From assembly GCA_003244255.1 (NCBI GenBank), contig QHCD01000001.1:23227-59617 (forward strand): a stretch of DNA of 36,391 nt. Reading direction: 5' to 3'. The notes below the pieces were generated by a model. That model was not told the origin of the DNA. It was given only the letters and a program-made list of their open reading frames with translations, and did no database searches. Origin of the DNA: Pseudonocardiales bacterium. Its GTDB lineage: Bacteria > Actinomycetota > Actinomycetes > Mycobacteriales > QHCD01. The position numbers were made by a program, and so were the translations under genes. Shown in pieces: positions 24,295-34,033 of the stretch (positions are counted from its first letter, which is position 1; every line of letters starts with the position of its first letter).

Positions 24295-24801
24295 TCAGCC
24301 GTGGAATGGCTCTGCCTTGACCAGGGTGACCTTCATCGTCTTGCCACTGGGCATCGTGTATTCGCGGGAGTCGCCGGTGCGGGCACCGGTCAGCGCCCTG
24401 CCGAGCGGGGAGGCCGCGGAGTAGACCTCGATGTCCGATGTCATGGTCATCGCCTCTTCGCGGGATCCGATCAGGAACGTCTCTTCGTCGTCACCGTCGG
24501 TGAACCGCACCGTCACGACCATTCCGGGTTCGGCGACGCCGTCGTTCTTGGGCGCCTCGCCGACCTGTGCGGTACGCAGCAACTCCTCGATCTGTCGGAT
24601 CCGGGCCTCCTGCTTGCCCTGCTCCTCCTTGGCCGCGTGGTAGCCGCCGTTCTCCTTCAGGTCACCCTCCTCGCGGCGCTCGTTGATCTCGGCCGCCACG
24701 GCCGGCCGGCTGGCGACGAGCTGATCGTGCTCGGCCTTGAGCCGGTCGAACGCCTCCTGGGTGAGCCAGGCGGCGGCGGTCTCGTGATCGGTCGTCGACA
24801 C
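24295..24801 (-). CDS. greA: Transcription elongation factor GreA
   Basis: A 168-residue factor that inserts its coiled coil into the RNA polymerase secondary channel and stimulates transcript cleavage in backtracked complexes. The coiled-coil half is residues about 10-85. The acidic tip is [12 protein letters not shown], equivalent to the GDLSENAEY loop of other GreA proteins; Asp and Glu needed for cleavage are retained. The C-terminal FKBP-like domain includes [14 protein letters not shown]. Start GTG 24801 has AAGGAG just upstream. Matches Rv1080c in position and orientation. Confidence 0.95.
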   Translation of the reverse strand: MSTTDHETAAAWLTQEAFDRLKAEHDQLVASRPAVAAEINERREEGDLKENGGYHAAKEEQGKQEARIRQIEELLRTAQVGEAPKNDGVAEPGMVVTVRFTDGDDEETFLIGSREEAMTMTSDIEVYSAASPLGRALTGARTGDSREYTMPSGKTMKVTLVKAEPFHG

Positions 24802-24930
24802 GAAGCGCTCCTTACGAGGGAGTTGAGGACGCGCGTGCGCACCCAGTTCGGGTTACGGCACGGCGTAGCGCTAGATCTACGAACGTAACATCGCGGCGGG
24901 CGCTGCGCCGAAACGTCGCTCCCCCGCGCC

Positions 24931-25347
24931 TCAGCGCGCGTCGTAACTGCAGCTCTCGACCTCGCCGACGACGGCGCGCGCAGGGGTCCGCACGGTGCCC
25001 CGCTCGGACGTCTCAGCGGAACCCGCCGGCACGTGCAGGGTGGTGCGGCCAATGACCGCGCCGGTGCGGTCGAGCGCCCGCAGCACGCACGTCACCGGCC
25101 GGTCGCCGTGATTCCTCGTCAGGTCGAACGTCACCCGCACGCTGCGGTCGGTGACGTGGTACGCGGTCACCTGCGCGTCGATGGGATGCCGGCCGTAGTT
25201 GCGGTAGCCCACGATCGCGATGCCGAGTGAGATCAGCAGGACGACGCCGCCGAGCAGCCACACGTTGCGCCGCCGCGGTGGTGGGCGGGTCAGGCTCGCT
25301 GGCGCGGGAGGCACGGCCCCGGGGGGTTGCTGCTGGGATGCGGACAT
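24931..25347 (-). CDS. DUF4307 membrane protein (Rv1081c-like)
   Basis: A 138-residue protein with a Pro-rich cytoplasmic start, an Arg-rich flank (PPPRRRNVW) and a single membrane helix at about 29-48. The remaining outside domain is a small beta-rich fold with conserved Cys residues (TCVLRALD and ESCSYDAR), which may form a disulfide. This is the DUF4307 family, which in actinobacteria stands divergent from mca and next to greA; no function is known. ATG 25347 has GAGGGCC as ribosome site. Confidence 0.88.
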   Translation of the reverse strand: MSASQQQPPGAVPPAPASLTRPPPRRRNVWLLGGVVLLISLGIAIVGYRNYGRHPIDAQVTAYHVTDRSVRVTFDLTRNHGDRPVTCVLRALDRTGAVIGRTTLHVPAGSAETSERGTVRTPARAVVGEVESCSYDAR

Positions 25348-25433
25348 GCACGGCCCTCGCGGACTGAGAGAATGGATCGAGAGAACATGGAACCATCCGA
25401 ATGTCGGACGAGTACCGCAGGGAGCCCAAGGGA

Positions 25434-26324
25434 GTGTCCGAGCAGTTGCGCATGATGAGTGTCCACGCCCATCCAGATGACGAATCCAGCAAGGGCGCCG
25501 CCACGATGGCCCGCTATGTCCGCGAAGGCGCCGACGTACTCGTCGTCACCTGCACCGGTGGCGAGCGGGGCTCGATCCTCAACCCCGCGATGGATCGCCC
25601 GGACGTCGCCGAGAACATCGCGTCGATCCGCGCGGAGGAGATGCGCCGGGCTCGCGACATCCTCGGCGTCCGGCAGGAGTGGCTCGGGTTCGTCGACTCG
25701 GGCCTGCCCGAAGGCGACCCGCCTCCGCCGCTTCCGGATGGCTGCTTCAGCCTGTTGCCGGTCGCAGCAGCCGCGGCGCCGCTCGTCTCGCTGGTGCGGA
25801 AGTTCCGGCCGCACGTGATGGTGACTTACGACGAGGACGGCGGCTACCCGCATCCCGACCACGTCATGTGCCACAAAGTCTCGGTCGAGGCCTACGACGC
25901 CGCCGCCGATCCCGCGCGGTACCCCGACGCCGGCGCGCCGTGGCAGACTCCGAAGCTCTACTATCAGATGGGCATGAGCAAGGGCCGGTTGTTGGCGATC
26001 CACGAGGCACTGCTGGACGAGGGGATCGAGTCGCCCTACGGAGAGTGGCTGGAGCAGTGGGAGGACAGCCGCGACAAGTCCAAGCGCATCACGACCCGCG
26101 TCGAGTGCGCCGACTACTTCGAGATTCGCGACCAGGCGCTGCTCGCCCACGCCACCCAGGTCGACCCGGACAGCCGCTGGTTCTTCGTGCCCCTCGCGAT
26201 GCAGAAGCGGGTGTGGCCGACCGAAGACTACGAACTGGCCCGGTCCACGGTCGAGTCCACAGTGGACGCCGGCGCGCCCGAGGACGACCTGTTCGCCGGA
26301 CTGCGGGAGCGGACCGCGGCGTGA
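25434..26324 (+). CDS. mca: Mycothiol S-conjugate amidase
   Basis: A 296-residue zinc hydrolase that cleaves mycothiol adducts of toxins and drugs into a mercapturic acid, exported from the cell, and GlcN-Ins, which is recycled. Zinc ligands are His13 and Asp16 (HAHPDDE) and His143 (PHPDH). It is the Mca rather than MshB paralog: the DSGLPEGDPPPPLP block and the length match Mca. GTG 25434 aligns with the known Mca N-terminus; ATG 25401 would add 11 residues. SD GCAGGGAG is 9 nt upstream of 25434. Its presence shows the organism makes mycothiol. The stop overlaps the next start (GTGA). Confidence 0.93.
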   Translation: MSEQLRMMSVHAHPDDESSKGAATMARYVREGADVLVVTCTGGERGSILNPAMDRPDVAENIASIRAEEMRRARDILGVRQEWLGFVDSGLPEGDPPPPLPDGCFSLLPVAAAAAPLVSLVRKFRPHVMVTYDEDGGYPHPDHVMCHKVSVEAYDAAADPARYPDAGAPWQTPKLYYQMGMSKGRLLAIHEALLDEGIESPYGEWLEQWEDSRDKSKRITTRVECADYFEIRDQALLAHATQVDPDSRWFFVPLAMQKRVWPTEDYELARSTVESTVDAGAPEDDLFAGLRERTAA

Positions 26325-26590
26325 TCGACGCCGCCCGGCCGCTCCCGCCGCTCGCCACCGAGGCGCGCGAGGCGGGTCCGATCGGGCTGCTCGTCGTCAT
26401 CCTGCTCTGCATTGCGGTCGCGTTCCTGGCCCGGTCGATGATCACGCACGTCAACCGGGTGCCGCGATCGTTCGACCGGCCCGACGACGGCCCCCGGACG
26501 GACGATCCGCCGGCGATCGACGCAGACCCGGCGGAGGGTCCGAGCGGTGGCCCGAACGGCGGCCCGACGAGATCGCCGCCCGACCGCTAA
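26321..26590 (+). CDS. Small single-pass membrane protein (Rv1083-like)
   Basis: An 89-residue protein with one membrane helix (about 19-40, GLLVVILLCIAVAFLARSM). The tail is Pro/Asp/Gly-rich and disordered, and includes the imperfect repeats SGGPNGGP. Its GTG overlaps the mca stop, so the two are cotranslated. The same small gene follows mca in M. tuberculosis (Rv1083). No function is assigned. The TAA shares bases with the convergent SRPBCC stop. Confidence 0.8.
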   Translation: MIDAARPLPPLATEAREAGPIGLLVVILLCIAVAFLARSMITHVNRVPRSFDRPDDGPRTDDPPAIDADPAEGPSGGPNGGPTRSPPDR

Positions 26591-27246
26591 CCGAGCCGCT
26601 CCCGCAGCCCGCGTGCGAGCAGTTCAACAGTGAGCCAGTCGAAGATGCCGCCGGCAATGGCGATCACCGGCTGTGCCCGGCCGCCCAGCCGGTTGAATCG
26701 CAGCCGCAGGTGCAGCCGGCTGCCCGCGGCGTCGGGACGCAGCACGAGCGCCCAGGACAGCACCATCACGTCGTCGTCGGCAGCATCGGTTGGCCAGCGC
26801 CAGCCGGCGGAGCGCTGCCGCTTCGAGAGCCAGACCAGCGTGTGCGGCGGGTCGATCAGCGCGGCGCGGAACACCGGATCGCCCGGACCCCAGTCGGGCA
26901 CATCGTCGCCAACGGCGAGGGTCTGCAGGCCGGGTTCGATCCGCCGCAGGCCCCGGGAGCCGGCCGGGATGCCCAGCCGTTCGATCCAGCCCGGCAGGTA
27001 CCAGCCGCCGCGGTCCTTGCCGAGTTGCACCAACCACGGCCACACGGCGTCGGGCGTGGCCGGCAGCAGCACGGCCCGGTCGATCACCACCCGAGCGCCG
27101 GGCACCAGGTCGTCGCCCGGCAGCGGCATGGTGAGATCGGCGTCGGTGACACCCGATCGGCGTCCGAGCCGGCGCACGGATGCAAGGCCGGCAACACCGG
27201 CCGCTCCCAGGGCGCTGGCGGGCAGCCCGCATCGCTGCTTGGTCAT
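26587..27246 (-). CDS. SRPBCC/START-fold protein
   Basis: A 219-residue protein. A short Ala/Gly-rich hydrophobic start (about 7-22) is followed by the START-like pattern IDRAVLLPATPDAVWPWLVQLGKDRGGWY, then DPPHTLVWL and a C-terminal helix (FDWLTVELLARGLRERL). This fold binds lipids or polyketides in a deep cavity. No catalytic residues can be assigned. ATG 27246 is preferred over TTG 27270. It belongs to the accessory block inserted between the mca and DUF255 neighbours. Confidence 0.75.
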   Translation of the reverse strand: MTKQRCGLPASALGAAGVAGLASVRRLGRRSGVTDADLTMPLPGDDLVPGARVVIDRAVLLPATPDAVWPWLVQLGKDRGGWYLPGWIERLGIPAGSRGLRRIEPGLQTLAVGDDVPDWGPGDPVFRAALIDPPHTLVWLSKRQRSAGWRWPTDAADDDVMVLSWALVLRPDAAGSRLHLRLRFNRLGGRAQPVIAIAGGIFDWLTVELLARGLRERLG

Positions 27247-27283
27247 GCCACCATGGTGCGCCAACGACAACCCGGCGCGTCGG

Positions 27284-27709
27284 TCAGGAGGGAATGCCGG
27301 GCGACACGGCCATCACCTGGACCATCGGGTGAAGACCGGCGAGATGTCGCGGGTTCCGTGTGAGGAGCGGGATCCTCTCGTCGGCGGCGACCGAAGCAAG
27401 GAGGAGATCGAAACGGCGCGGGCGGGGATCACGGCCGCTGGCCCGGACGGCTGCACATAGACCGCCGTACATGCGTGCGGCTCCGGCGGAGTAGGGGATC
27501 GGGTCGAAGAGGCTCAGAATGCGCTGGTACCGGACCTCCCGCGCCGCCGAGAGGACGGCGTCTTCGGTGTGCAGTCCGTAGGCCAGCTCGGCCAGGGTCA
27601 CGGTGCTGATGGCGCCGGAGTGGATCAGGGAGTTCAGGTTGGCTGGGGGATCGATGACGACCGAGGCGTCCAGTAGAGCGCGCGGCGTCGCTGTTAGCGA
27701 CTCGGCCAC
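27284..27709 (-). CDS. VapC-type PIN-domain ribonuclease toxin
   Basis: A 141-residue PIN toxin. The acidic site includes Asp14 (LLDASVVID), the Glu of VTLAELAYGL and the Asp of RRFDLLLASVA. The final LLTRNPRHLAGL is the typical VapC end. Such toxins cut specific tRNAs or rRNA. The GTG start overlaps the upstream antitoxin gene by 16 nt, the usual order antitoxin then toxin. Target RNA unknown. Confidence 0.9.
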   Translation of the reverse strand: MAESLTATPRALLDASVVIDPPANLNSLIHSGAISTVTLAELAYGLHTEDAVLSAAREVRYQRILSLFDPIPYSAGAARMYGGLCAAVRASGRDPRPRRFDLLLASVAADERIPLLTRNPRHLAGLHPMVQVMAVSPGIPS

Positions 27710-27978
27710 GGATCACGCCACTCATCGTCGACCCTCGCGTCCAGTTCACCCTGCTCTTTCTCGAAGGCCTCCGCGCCCCAGGCGGGAACATCGGTCAGAT
27801 CCCGCGCGATGTGTTCGGCGGGGACGTACCTGGTCGCCCCGGAGCGCCGGTCTCGATGCGGGACCAGGTCGGCAACCGGAACGCCGCGCCGGGTCACGGT
27901 GAACGTCTCGCCCGCTTCGACGCGGCGCAGGACGCCCCCGCTATCGTTGCGCAGTTCGCGCTGGCTAAGGTCCGGCAT
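27694..27978 (-). CDS. Phd/YefM-family antitoxin
   Basis: A 94-residue antitoxin. The N-terminal DNA-binding pattern of Phd/YefM is clear: SQRELRNDSGGVLRRVEAGETFTVTRRGVPVADLVP. The C-terminal acidic tail (EKEQGELDARVDDEW) is the part that normally wraps the toxin. It probably represses its own promoter through operators near 27986. ATG 27978 is chosen over an upstream start at 28023, because TACGCT lies 7 nt before it. Pairing of a Phd-type antitoxin with a PIN toxin is common. Confidence 0.9.
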   Translation of the reverse strand: MPDLSQRELRNDSGGVLRRVEAGETFTVTRRGVPVADLVPHRDRRSGATRYVPAEHIARDLTDVPAWGAEAFEKEQGELDARVDDEWRDPWPSR

Positions 27979-27985
27979 GGCTCCC

Positions 27986-27991
27986 AGCGTA
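27986..27991 (-). promoter_or_regulatory. -10-like hexamer TACGCT before the antitoxin
   Basis: TACGCT, then 7 nt (GGGAGCC), then ATG 27978. The spacer also holds an SD-like GGGAG, so initiation may be either leaderless or SD-dependent. Confidence 0.45.
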
Positions 27992-28038
27992 GCACCCAGG
28001 TGCGACATGCGGTTGGGAAACACATGCGACAGCGTCGC

Positions 28039-28671
28039 TTACGACGGGCCGACGACGGTGACCTGATCGTCGTCAGGCGGTCGCACGATACTGATGCCCA
28101 TGCGGCGGGCGACGTCGACAAGAGGCTCGGGGTCGGAGTCTGTGCCCCAACGCGGGCGAGGCCCAGCGCCACCGAAGAATGCGAGACCGTACTGGCGGGA
28201 CAGGGTGAAGCGCAGCCGTCCCAAGACCCCACCGAAGGAAGCTGTATGTAGTGCGAGAGCCCACGCTTGCGTCACCCCGCAGGGGGTCATCACCCCCAAC
28301 TCCGCGGTGACTCCGTAGTGACCTGCCGCCCGGTCCGAATCGAGGTTGGCTGCGCGAACATCCTCAGGCAGCGCGAGGGTACTCACGACCCGGTCTTGGA
28401 GAACCGAAATCGCTACCTGGCCGGTAGCGGCGATATGAGGGCCGATCCTCTCCCGTGTCGCTGATTCTCGCGTGCTGGCGAGGTAGCACGTGCCGTTGGG
28501 CGCGGGAAGATCAAACCGCCCCTGCATCGAGGAGGAGAACCACCACGGGCCCAAGGTCTTGTCATGCTGGCGATACCACCGCGAACCCGTCTTGACGGTC
28601 CGGTACGGGAACCGGCGATAGTCGCGGTCAGGGTCTGGTCGCCGCTGGAGCACCGTCTGTCGGTTCGGCAT
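28039..28671 (-). CDS. RES-domain toxin
   Basis: A 210-residue protein with the RES pattern: Arg in GSRWYR, the GRFDLPAP block, GTCYLAST, and a Glu in ESATRERIG. RES toxins of this type (MbcT in M. tuberculosis) degrade NAD+. The second half is longer than the minimal RES fold. ATG 28671 forms TGATG with the upstream antitoxin stop; GTG 28674 is one codon earlier. The operon order is antitoxin then toxin. Biochemical activity is inferred from the family. Confidence 0.82.
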   Translation of the reverse strand: MPNRQTVLQRRPDPDRDYRRFPYRTVKTGSRWYRQHDKTLGPWWFSSSMQGRFDLPAPNGTCYLASTRESATRERIGPHIAATGQVAISVLQDRVVSTLALPEDVRAANLDSDRAAGHYGVTAELGVMTPCGVTQAWALALHTASFGGVLGRLRFTLSRQYGLAFFGGAGPRPRWGTDSDPEPLVDVARRMGISIVRPPDDDQVTVVGPS

Positions 28672-28973
28672 CACCGGGCCCAGCGGTGGGCCGTGTCCTG
28701 CGCCAGTGTGGCTACCGGCGCTGCTTCCTGCCCATCACGCAGCCACTCCACCGGGGTCGCCGCGTCGAGAGATGCAGCGGGGGTTGTGAACCAGGACGCG
28801 ATTGCCCAACCATCGACGGCGGCGTTGCGGAACACCGCAAGGATGCTGGTGACATCCGGGTTGACCTTGCTCCCGTCAAACTGCCAGATCGGGTAGACGA
28901 CGCGGCCCTGTGCGGTACTCGCCGCCAGGAGCGTGCGCCGCCGAACCCGGTCGGCAACAGCCTGCTTGCTCAC
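28671..28973 (-). CDS. Antitoxin-like protein upstream of the RES toxin
   Basis: A 100-residue protein starting at GTG 28973. The C-terminal half has the MbcA/ParS toxin-binding pattern: ASWFTTPAASLDAATPVEWLRDG, then LAQDTAHRWAR. No complete HTH is visible, so the N-terminus may be short. In another frame directly upstream, an unusually HTH-free but helical stretch (VSARLHEHIAGLE) ends in a TGA that overlaps this GTG. One inserted base would join the two frames, so the gene may be N-terminally frameshifted. Confidence 0.75.
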   Translation of the reverse strand: MSKQAVADRVRRRTLLAASTAQGRVVYPIWQFDGSKVNPDVTSILAVFRNAAVDGWAIASWFTTPAASLDAATPVEWLRDGQEAAPVATLAQDTAHRWAR

Positions 28974-29047
28974 TCGAGCCCTGCGATGTGCTCATGCAAC
29001 CTGGCCGACACGGCGTCAAGGTCGACCTCTCGGCCCGCGTCCTGCAG
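28970..29047 (-). other. Possible 5' fragment or leader ORF of the antitoxin gene
   Basis: A frame on the minus strand begins at a CTG at 29047, 4 nt after a near-perfect AGGAGG SD (29057-29052), or at the in-frame GTG 29011-29009. It encodes QDAGREVDLDAV followed by SARLHEHIAGLE and stops with TGA 28972-28970, overlapping GTG 28973. The strong SD with no ATG or GTG at the right distance is odd. It may be the true N-terminus of the antitoxin lost by a one-base change, or a separate short coupled ORF. Confidence 0.4.
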
Positions 29048-29095
29048 TGCTCCTCCTGAGAAGCCTGGCGCCCGCCGTGGTGTTGACTCGGATGT

Positions 29096-31093
<1,998 letters not shown>

Positions 31094-31114
31094 TGTCCGG
31101 CGCCCTTCGGACGC

Positions 31115-31120
31115 TAGGGT
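31115..31120 (+). promoter_or_regulatory. -10-like TAGGGT upstream of the alcohol dehydrogenase
   Basis: TAGGGT lies 51 nt before GTG 31172, which has its own SD (GGGGAGGG). Unlike most genes here this would be a transcript with a normal leader. Confidence 0.3.
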
Positions 31121-31171
31121 GGGCCGACGCTGGGCACCCGGCCCGGTGCGGGGACCGTGGGGAGGGCCCGC

Positions 31172-32197
31172 GTGCGTGCCGCGATATTCGAGGGGCCCGG
31201 CAACGTGCGGGTCGAGCAGGTCCCCGACTCCGAGATCGAGCTGGAGACCGACGCCGTCGTCCGCGTGACGCACGCCGCCCTGTGCGGCGGTGACCTCTGG
31301 TCCTACCGCGGGTACGGACGCCGGGAGCCGGGGGCGCGGGTCGGGCACGAGTTCACCGGCGTCGTCGAGGCCGTCGGCCGCGATGTCCGGTCGATCCGGG
31401 TGGGCGATGTCGTCGTCGCCCCGCTGACCTTCTCCGACGGCACCTGCGAGTACTGCCTGGCCGGGCTGCAGAGCTCCTGCGTCGACGGCGGCGTGTGGGG
31501 CGAGCCGGGCCACGACGGCGCCTTCGCCGAAGCGGTGCGGGTGCCATACGCCGATGGCACGCTGGTCATCGTCCCCGCCAGCCTGCACGGTGCGCCGGAT
31601 CGGGTGCTGCCGCTCGCCGACGTGATGTGCACCGGCGAGCACGCCGCCCGCGCCGCGGGCGTGGGATTCGGCATGACGGTGGCCGTTATCGGCGACGGCG
31701 CCGTCGGCCTGTGCGCTGCCCTCGCCGCCAGCCGGCACGGCGCCGCCCGCATCATCGTCGTCGGCCACCACGCCGACCGGCTGGAGCTTGCGAAACGCTT
31801 CGGCGCCACCGAGACCGTGCAGGCGCACGGCGAGGAGGCCGTCGAGGCGGTGATGAGCAGCACGGGCGGCGTAGACGCCGCGATCGAGTGCGTCGGCGCG
31901 CAGCTGGCGATGGAGACCGCACTCGCCATCGCCCGCGACAACACCACCATCGGCTACGTCGGCACGCCGCACACGGTCAGCGGCGTCGATCTCGCGTCGC
32001 TGTTCAACCGGAACATCGCGCTGCGCGGGGGCAGCTGCCCCGCTCGCAGCTACATCCCGACCCTGATGGCTCAGATCGCGGGTGGCGGGCTCGACCCGAG
32101 CCCGGTGTTCGACCGCGTCGTCACCCTCGACGGCGTCCCCGCCGGCTACACCGCGATGGACGAGCGCGAGGCGCTGAAGGTGATGATCACCGGCTGA
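31172..32197 (+). CDS. Zinc-dependent alcohol dehydrogenase (MDR family)
   Basis: A 341-residue medium-chain dehydrogenase/reductase. Catalytic zinc ligands are Cys38 (ALCGGD) and His59-Glu60 (GHE). The structural-zinc loop TCEYC...SSC (Cys92, Cys95, Cys103) has only three Cys, so the structural site may be incomplete. The Rossmann motif is GDGAVG (174-179); the following VGHHADR suggests NADP or NAD cannot be decided. Start GTG 31172 has GGGGAGGG as ribosome site. It is not in the M. tuberculosis order I recall. Substrate unknown. Confidence 0.9.
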   Translation: MRAAIFEGPGNVRVEQVPDSEIELETDAVVRVTHAALCGGDLWSYRGYGRREPGARVGHEFTGVVEAVGRDVRSIRVGDVVVAPLTFSDGTCEYCLAGLQSSCVDGGVWGEPGHDGAFAEAVRVPYADGTLVIVPASLHGAPDRVLPLADVMCTGEHAARAAGVGFGMTVAVIGDGAVGLCAALAASRHGAARIIVVGHHADRLELAKRFGATETVQAHGEEAVEAVMSSTGGVDAAIECVGAQLAMETALAIARDNTTIGYVGTPHTVSGVDLASLFNRNIALRGGSCPARSYIPTLMAQIAGGGLDPSPVFDRVVTLDGVPAGYTAMDEREALKVMITG

Positions 32198-32230
32198 CCG
32201 CCGACCAGCGCCCCGATCGGTGCACCCGCA

Positions 32231-32917
32231 TCAGTGCAGCGGAGACGAGTAGACGGCCATGAACACCGCGACGTAGTGGCAGGTGGCCGCCAGGATTGTG
32301 CAGGCGTGAAACACCTCGTGGTAACCGAAGGTGTCGGGCGCGGGATCCGGCCGCCGGGTCGCGTAGACGATCGCCCCGAGTGTGTACACGACGCCGCCGG
32401 CGAGCAGCAGCACGAACGACGCGACGCCGACGTGCCGCAGCAGCTGTGGCAGCACGAAGATCGCGACCCAGCCAAGCGCGATGTAGGGCGGCACGGTGAC
32501 CCACCGGGGCGCCCGGATCCAGGCCTGCCGGATCACGATGCCCGAGAGCGCGCCGGCCCAGACGACGGTCAGGATCACCTCGCCGAGGGCGCGCGGCATC
32601 CCGAGCAGGGCGAACGGCGTGTAGGTGCCCGCGATGAACACGAAGATCATCGAGTGGTCGAGGCGCTTCATCAGCGCCCGTCCGCGGCCGCCCCACTCTC
32701 GCCGGTGATACAGCGCGCTGACCCCGAACAGGCCGGACACGGTGACGGCGTAGACGGCCGTCCCGACCGCGGCGCGGGTGCCGACGATCGCGGCCAGCGT
32801 CACCAGCGCCACGCCGGCGCCGATGGAGACGACGAAGGCCCAGAAATGCAGCCAACCACGCAGCCGGGGCCGCAGGTCGTCGAGCGTGGTCCCGCCGAGG
32901 CCGGACAGCGCGGTCAT
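32231..32917 (-). CDS. Hemolysin III / PAQR-like membrane protein (Rv1085c-like)
   Basis: A 228-residue protein with seven membrane helices. The family motifs are the SALYHRREW block, the DHSMIFVFIAGTYTPF stretch and the C-terminal GYHEVFH; the Ser, His and Asp residues form the presumed metal site of the PAQR/hemolysin III fold. Despite the name, haemolysis is not implied; related eukaryotic members are receptors or ceramidases. ATG 32917 is preferred because TACCGT lies 6 nt upstream; the earlier GTG 32965 lacks any ribosome site. Confidence 0.88.
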   Translation of the reverse strand: MTALSGLGGTTLDDLRPRLRGWLHFWAFVVSIGAGVALVTLAAIVGTRAAVGTAVYAVTVSGLFGVSALYHRREWGGRGRALMKRLDHSMIFVFIAGTYTPFALLGMPRALGEVILTVVWAGALSGIVIRQAWIRAPRWVTVPPYIALGWVAIFVLPQLLRHVGVASFVLLLAGGVVYTLGAIVYATRRPDPAPDTFGYHEVFHACTILAATCHYVAVFMAVYSSPLH

Positions 32918-32923
32918 CGGTTC

Positions 32924-32929
32924 ACGGTA
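32924..32929 (-). promoter_or_regulatory. -10-like hexamer TACCGT before the hemolysin III-like gene
   Basis: TACCGT on the minus strand, then 6 nt, then ATG 32917, supporting leaderless translation and the shorter start. Confidence 0.45.
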
Positions 32930-33029
32930 GGCGAAGTCCCGCGGCAGCACACTGGAACCAGCCACCTGCTGACCGCGCCACGCCCGAGCCGCCGGGTCCC
33001 GAACGACGGCGCTACGCAGTCACGTGGCG

Positions 33030-33035
33030 TAGTGT
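33030..33035 (+). promoter_or_regulatory. -10-like hexamer TAGTGT before the prenyl transferase
   Basis: TAGTGT, then 8 nt, then GTG 33044, with no SD. Confidence 0.45.
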
Positions 33036-33043
33036 CCGACGCT

Positions 33044-33811
33044 GTGAGGCCGCCGAGTGTGCTCTACGCGTTGTACGAACGGCGGCTGCTCGCCAGGCTC
33101 GCCGGGAAACCGCTGCCGCAGCATGTCGGCGTCATCAACGACGGCAACCGCCGCTGGGCTCGGGAGACCGGCCGGCTCGATATCAGCCACGGCCACCGGG
33201 CCGGCGGTGACAAGATCGAGGAGCTGCTCGGCTGGTGCCGGGAAGCCGGCGTCGGCACGGTCACCCTCTGGCTGCTCTCGACGGACAACCTGTCCCGGCC
33301 GAAGAGTGAGCTTGACCAGCTACTCACGATCATCGAGGAGGTCGCGGACTCCCTCGCCGAGCCGGAGAAGCCGTGGTGCCTCTCGCTCATCGGCTCGCTG
33401 GACGTGCTGCCCGCCCACACCGCGCAGGTGCTGAAGGCGGCCGCGGAGCGCACCGTCGATCGCGCGGGCGTGCACGTCAACATCGCCGTCGGCTATGGCG
33501 GCCGGGAAGAGATCGCCGACGCCGTCCGCTCGTTGCTCAACGAGCATGCAAGCCGAGGGACGTCGATCGAGGAGCTCGCCGAGATCATCGACGTCGACCA
33601 CATCGCCGAACACCTCTACACCCGCGGGCAGCCCGACCCCGACCTGGTGATCCGCACCAGCGGCGAGCAGCGGCTCTCGGGCTTCCTGCTCTGGCAGAGC
33701 GCGCACTCGGAGTTCTACTTCTGCGACGCCTACTGGCCGGCATTCCGCCGGACCGACTTCCTGCGCGCGCTGCGCGACTACTCCCGGCGGCACCGCCGAT
33801 ACGGCGCCTAG
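33044..33811 (+). CDS. cis-Prenyl (isoprenyl) transferase, Rv1086-like
   Basis: A 255-residue cis-prenyltransferase that adds isopentenyl diphosphate to an allylic diphosphate, feeding decaprenyl or polyprenyl phosphate for cell-wall synthesis. The diphosphate-binding motif is DGNRRW (33-38) with catalytic Asp33. The C-terminal block DLVIRTSGEQRLSGFLLWQ is conserved. The GVINDGNRR variant and position match the short-chain (2Z,6E)-farnesyl diphosphate synthase Rv1086 rather than the long-chain UppS. Product length is thus inferred only. GTG 33044 has TAGTGT 8 nt upstream. Confidence 0.92.
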   Translation: MRPPSVLYALYERRLLARLAGKPLPQHVGVINDGNRRWARETGRLDISHGHRAGGDKIEELLGWCREAGVGTVTLWLLSTDNLSRPKSELDQLLTIIEEVADSLAEPEKPWCLSLIGSLDVLPAHTAQVLKAAAERTVDRAGVHVNIAVGYGGREEIADAVRSLLNEHASRGTSIEELAEIIDVDHIAEHLYTRGQPDPDLVIRTSGEQRLSGFLLWQSAHSEFYFCDAYWPAFRRTDFLRALRDYSRRHRRYGA

Positions 33812-33822
33812 CTACCGCCCAA

Positions 33823-33890
33823 CCCGCCGAGATCCGGATTTGCCACCGTCCTGGCCGGCCCGAGCGGTGGCAAATCCGGATCTCGGCGGG
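33823..33890. repeat. Perfect 25-bp inverted repeat with 18-nt loop
   Basis: Left arm 33823-33847 pairs without mismatch with right arm 33866-33890; the loop is 33848-33865. The arm begins CCCGCCGAGATCC and ends in TTTGCCACC. A related fragment, GTCTCGGCGGGG, follows near 33908. It sits 12 nt after the prenyl transferase stop and could end transcription, though no T-run follows. It may equally be a dispersed palindromic repeat. Confidence 0.95.
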
Positions 33891-34033
33891 ACCGGCGCCG
33901 CGGCAAGGTCTCGGCGGGGCGGTGGGCGGTCCACGAGGGCTGGCGTGTCGAACCGTCGTCACCGCCGAACCACGTCGTACGGTCAGTCGCAGTGGCCGGT
34001 GAGGTGGCCGGCCCCCCGCGCTAGGGAGCCTGC

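Noticed and set aside
32231..32917. True haemolysin
   Set aside because: The family name is historical; the sequence shows a seven-helix PAQR-like membrane protein with no evidence of a secreted toxin.
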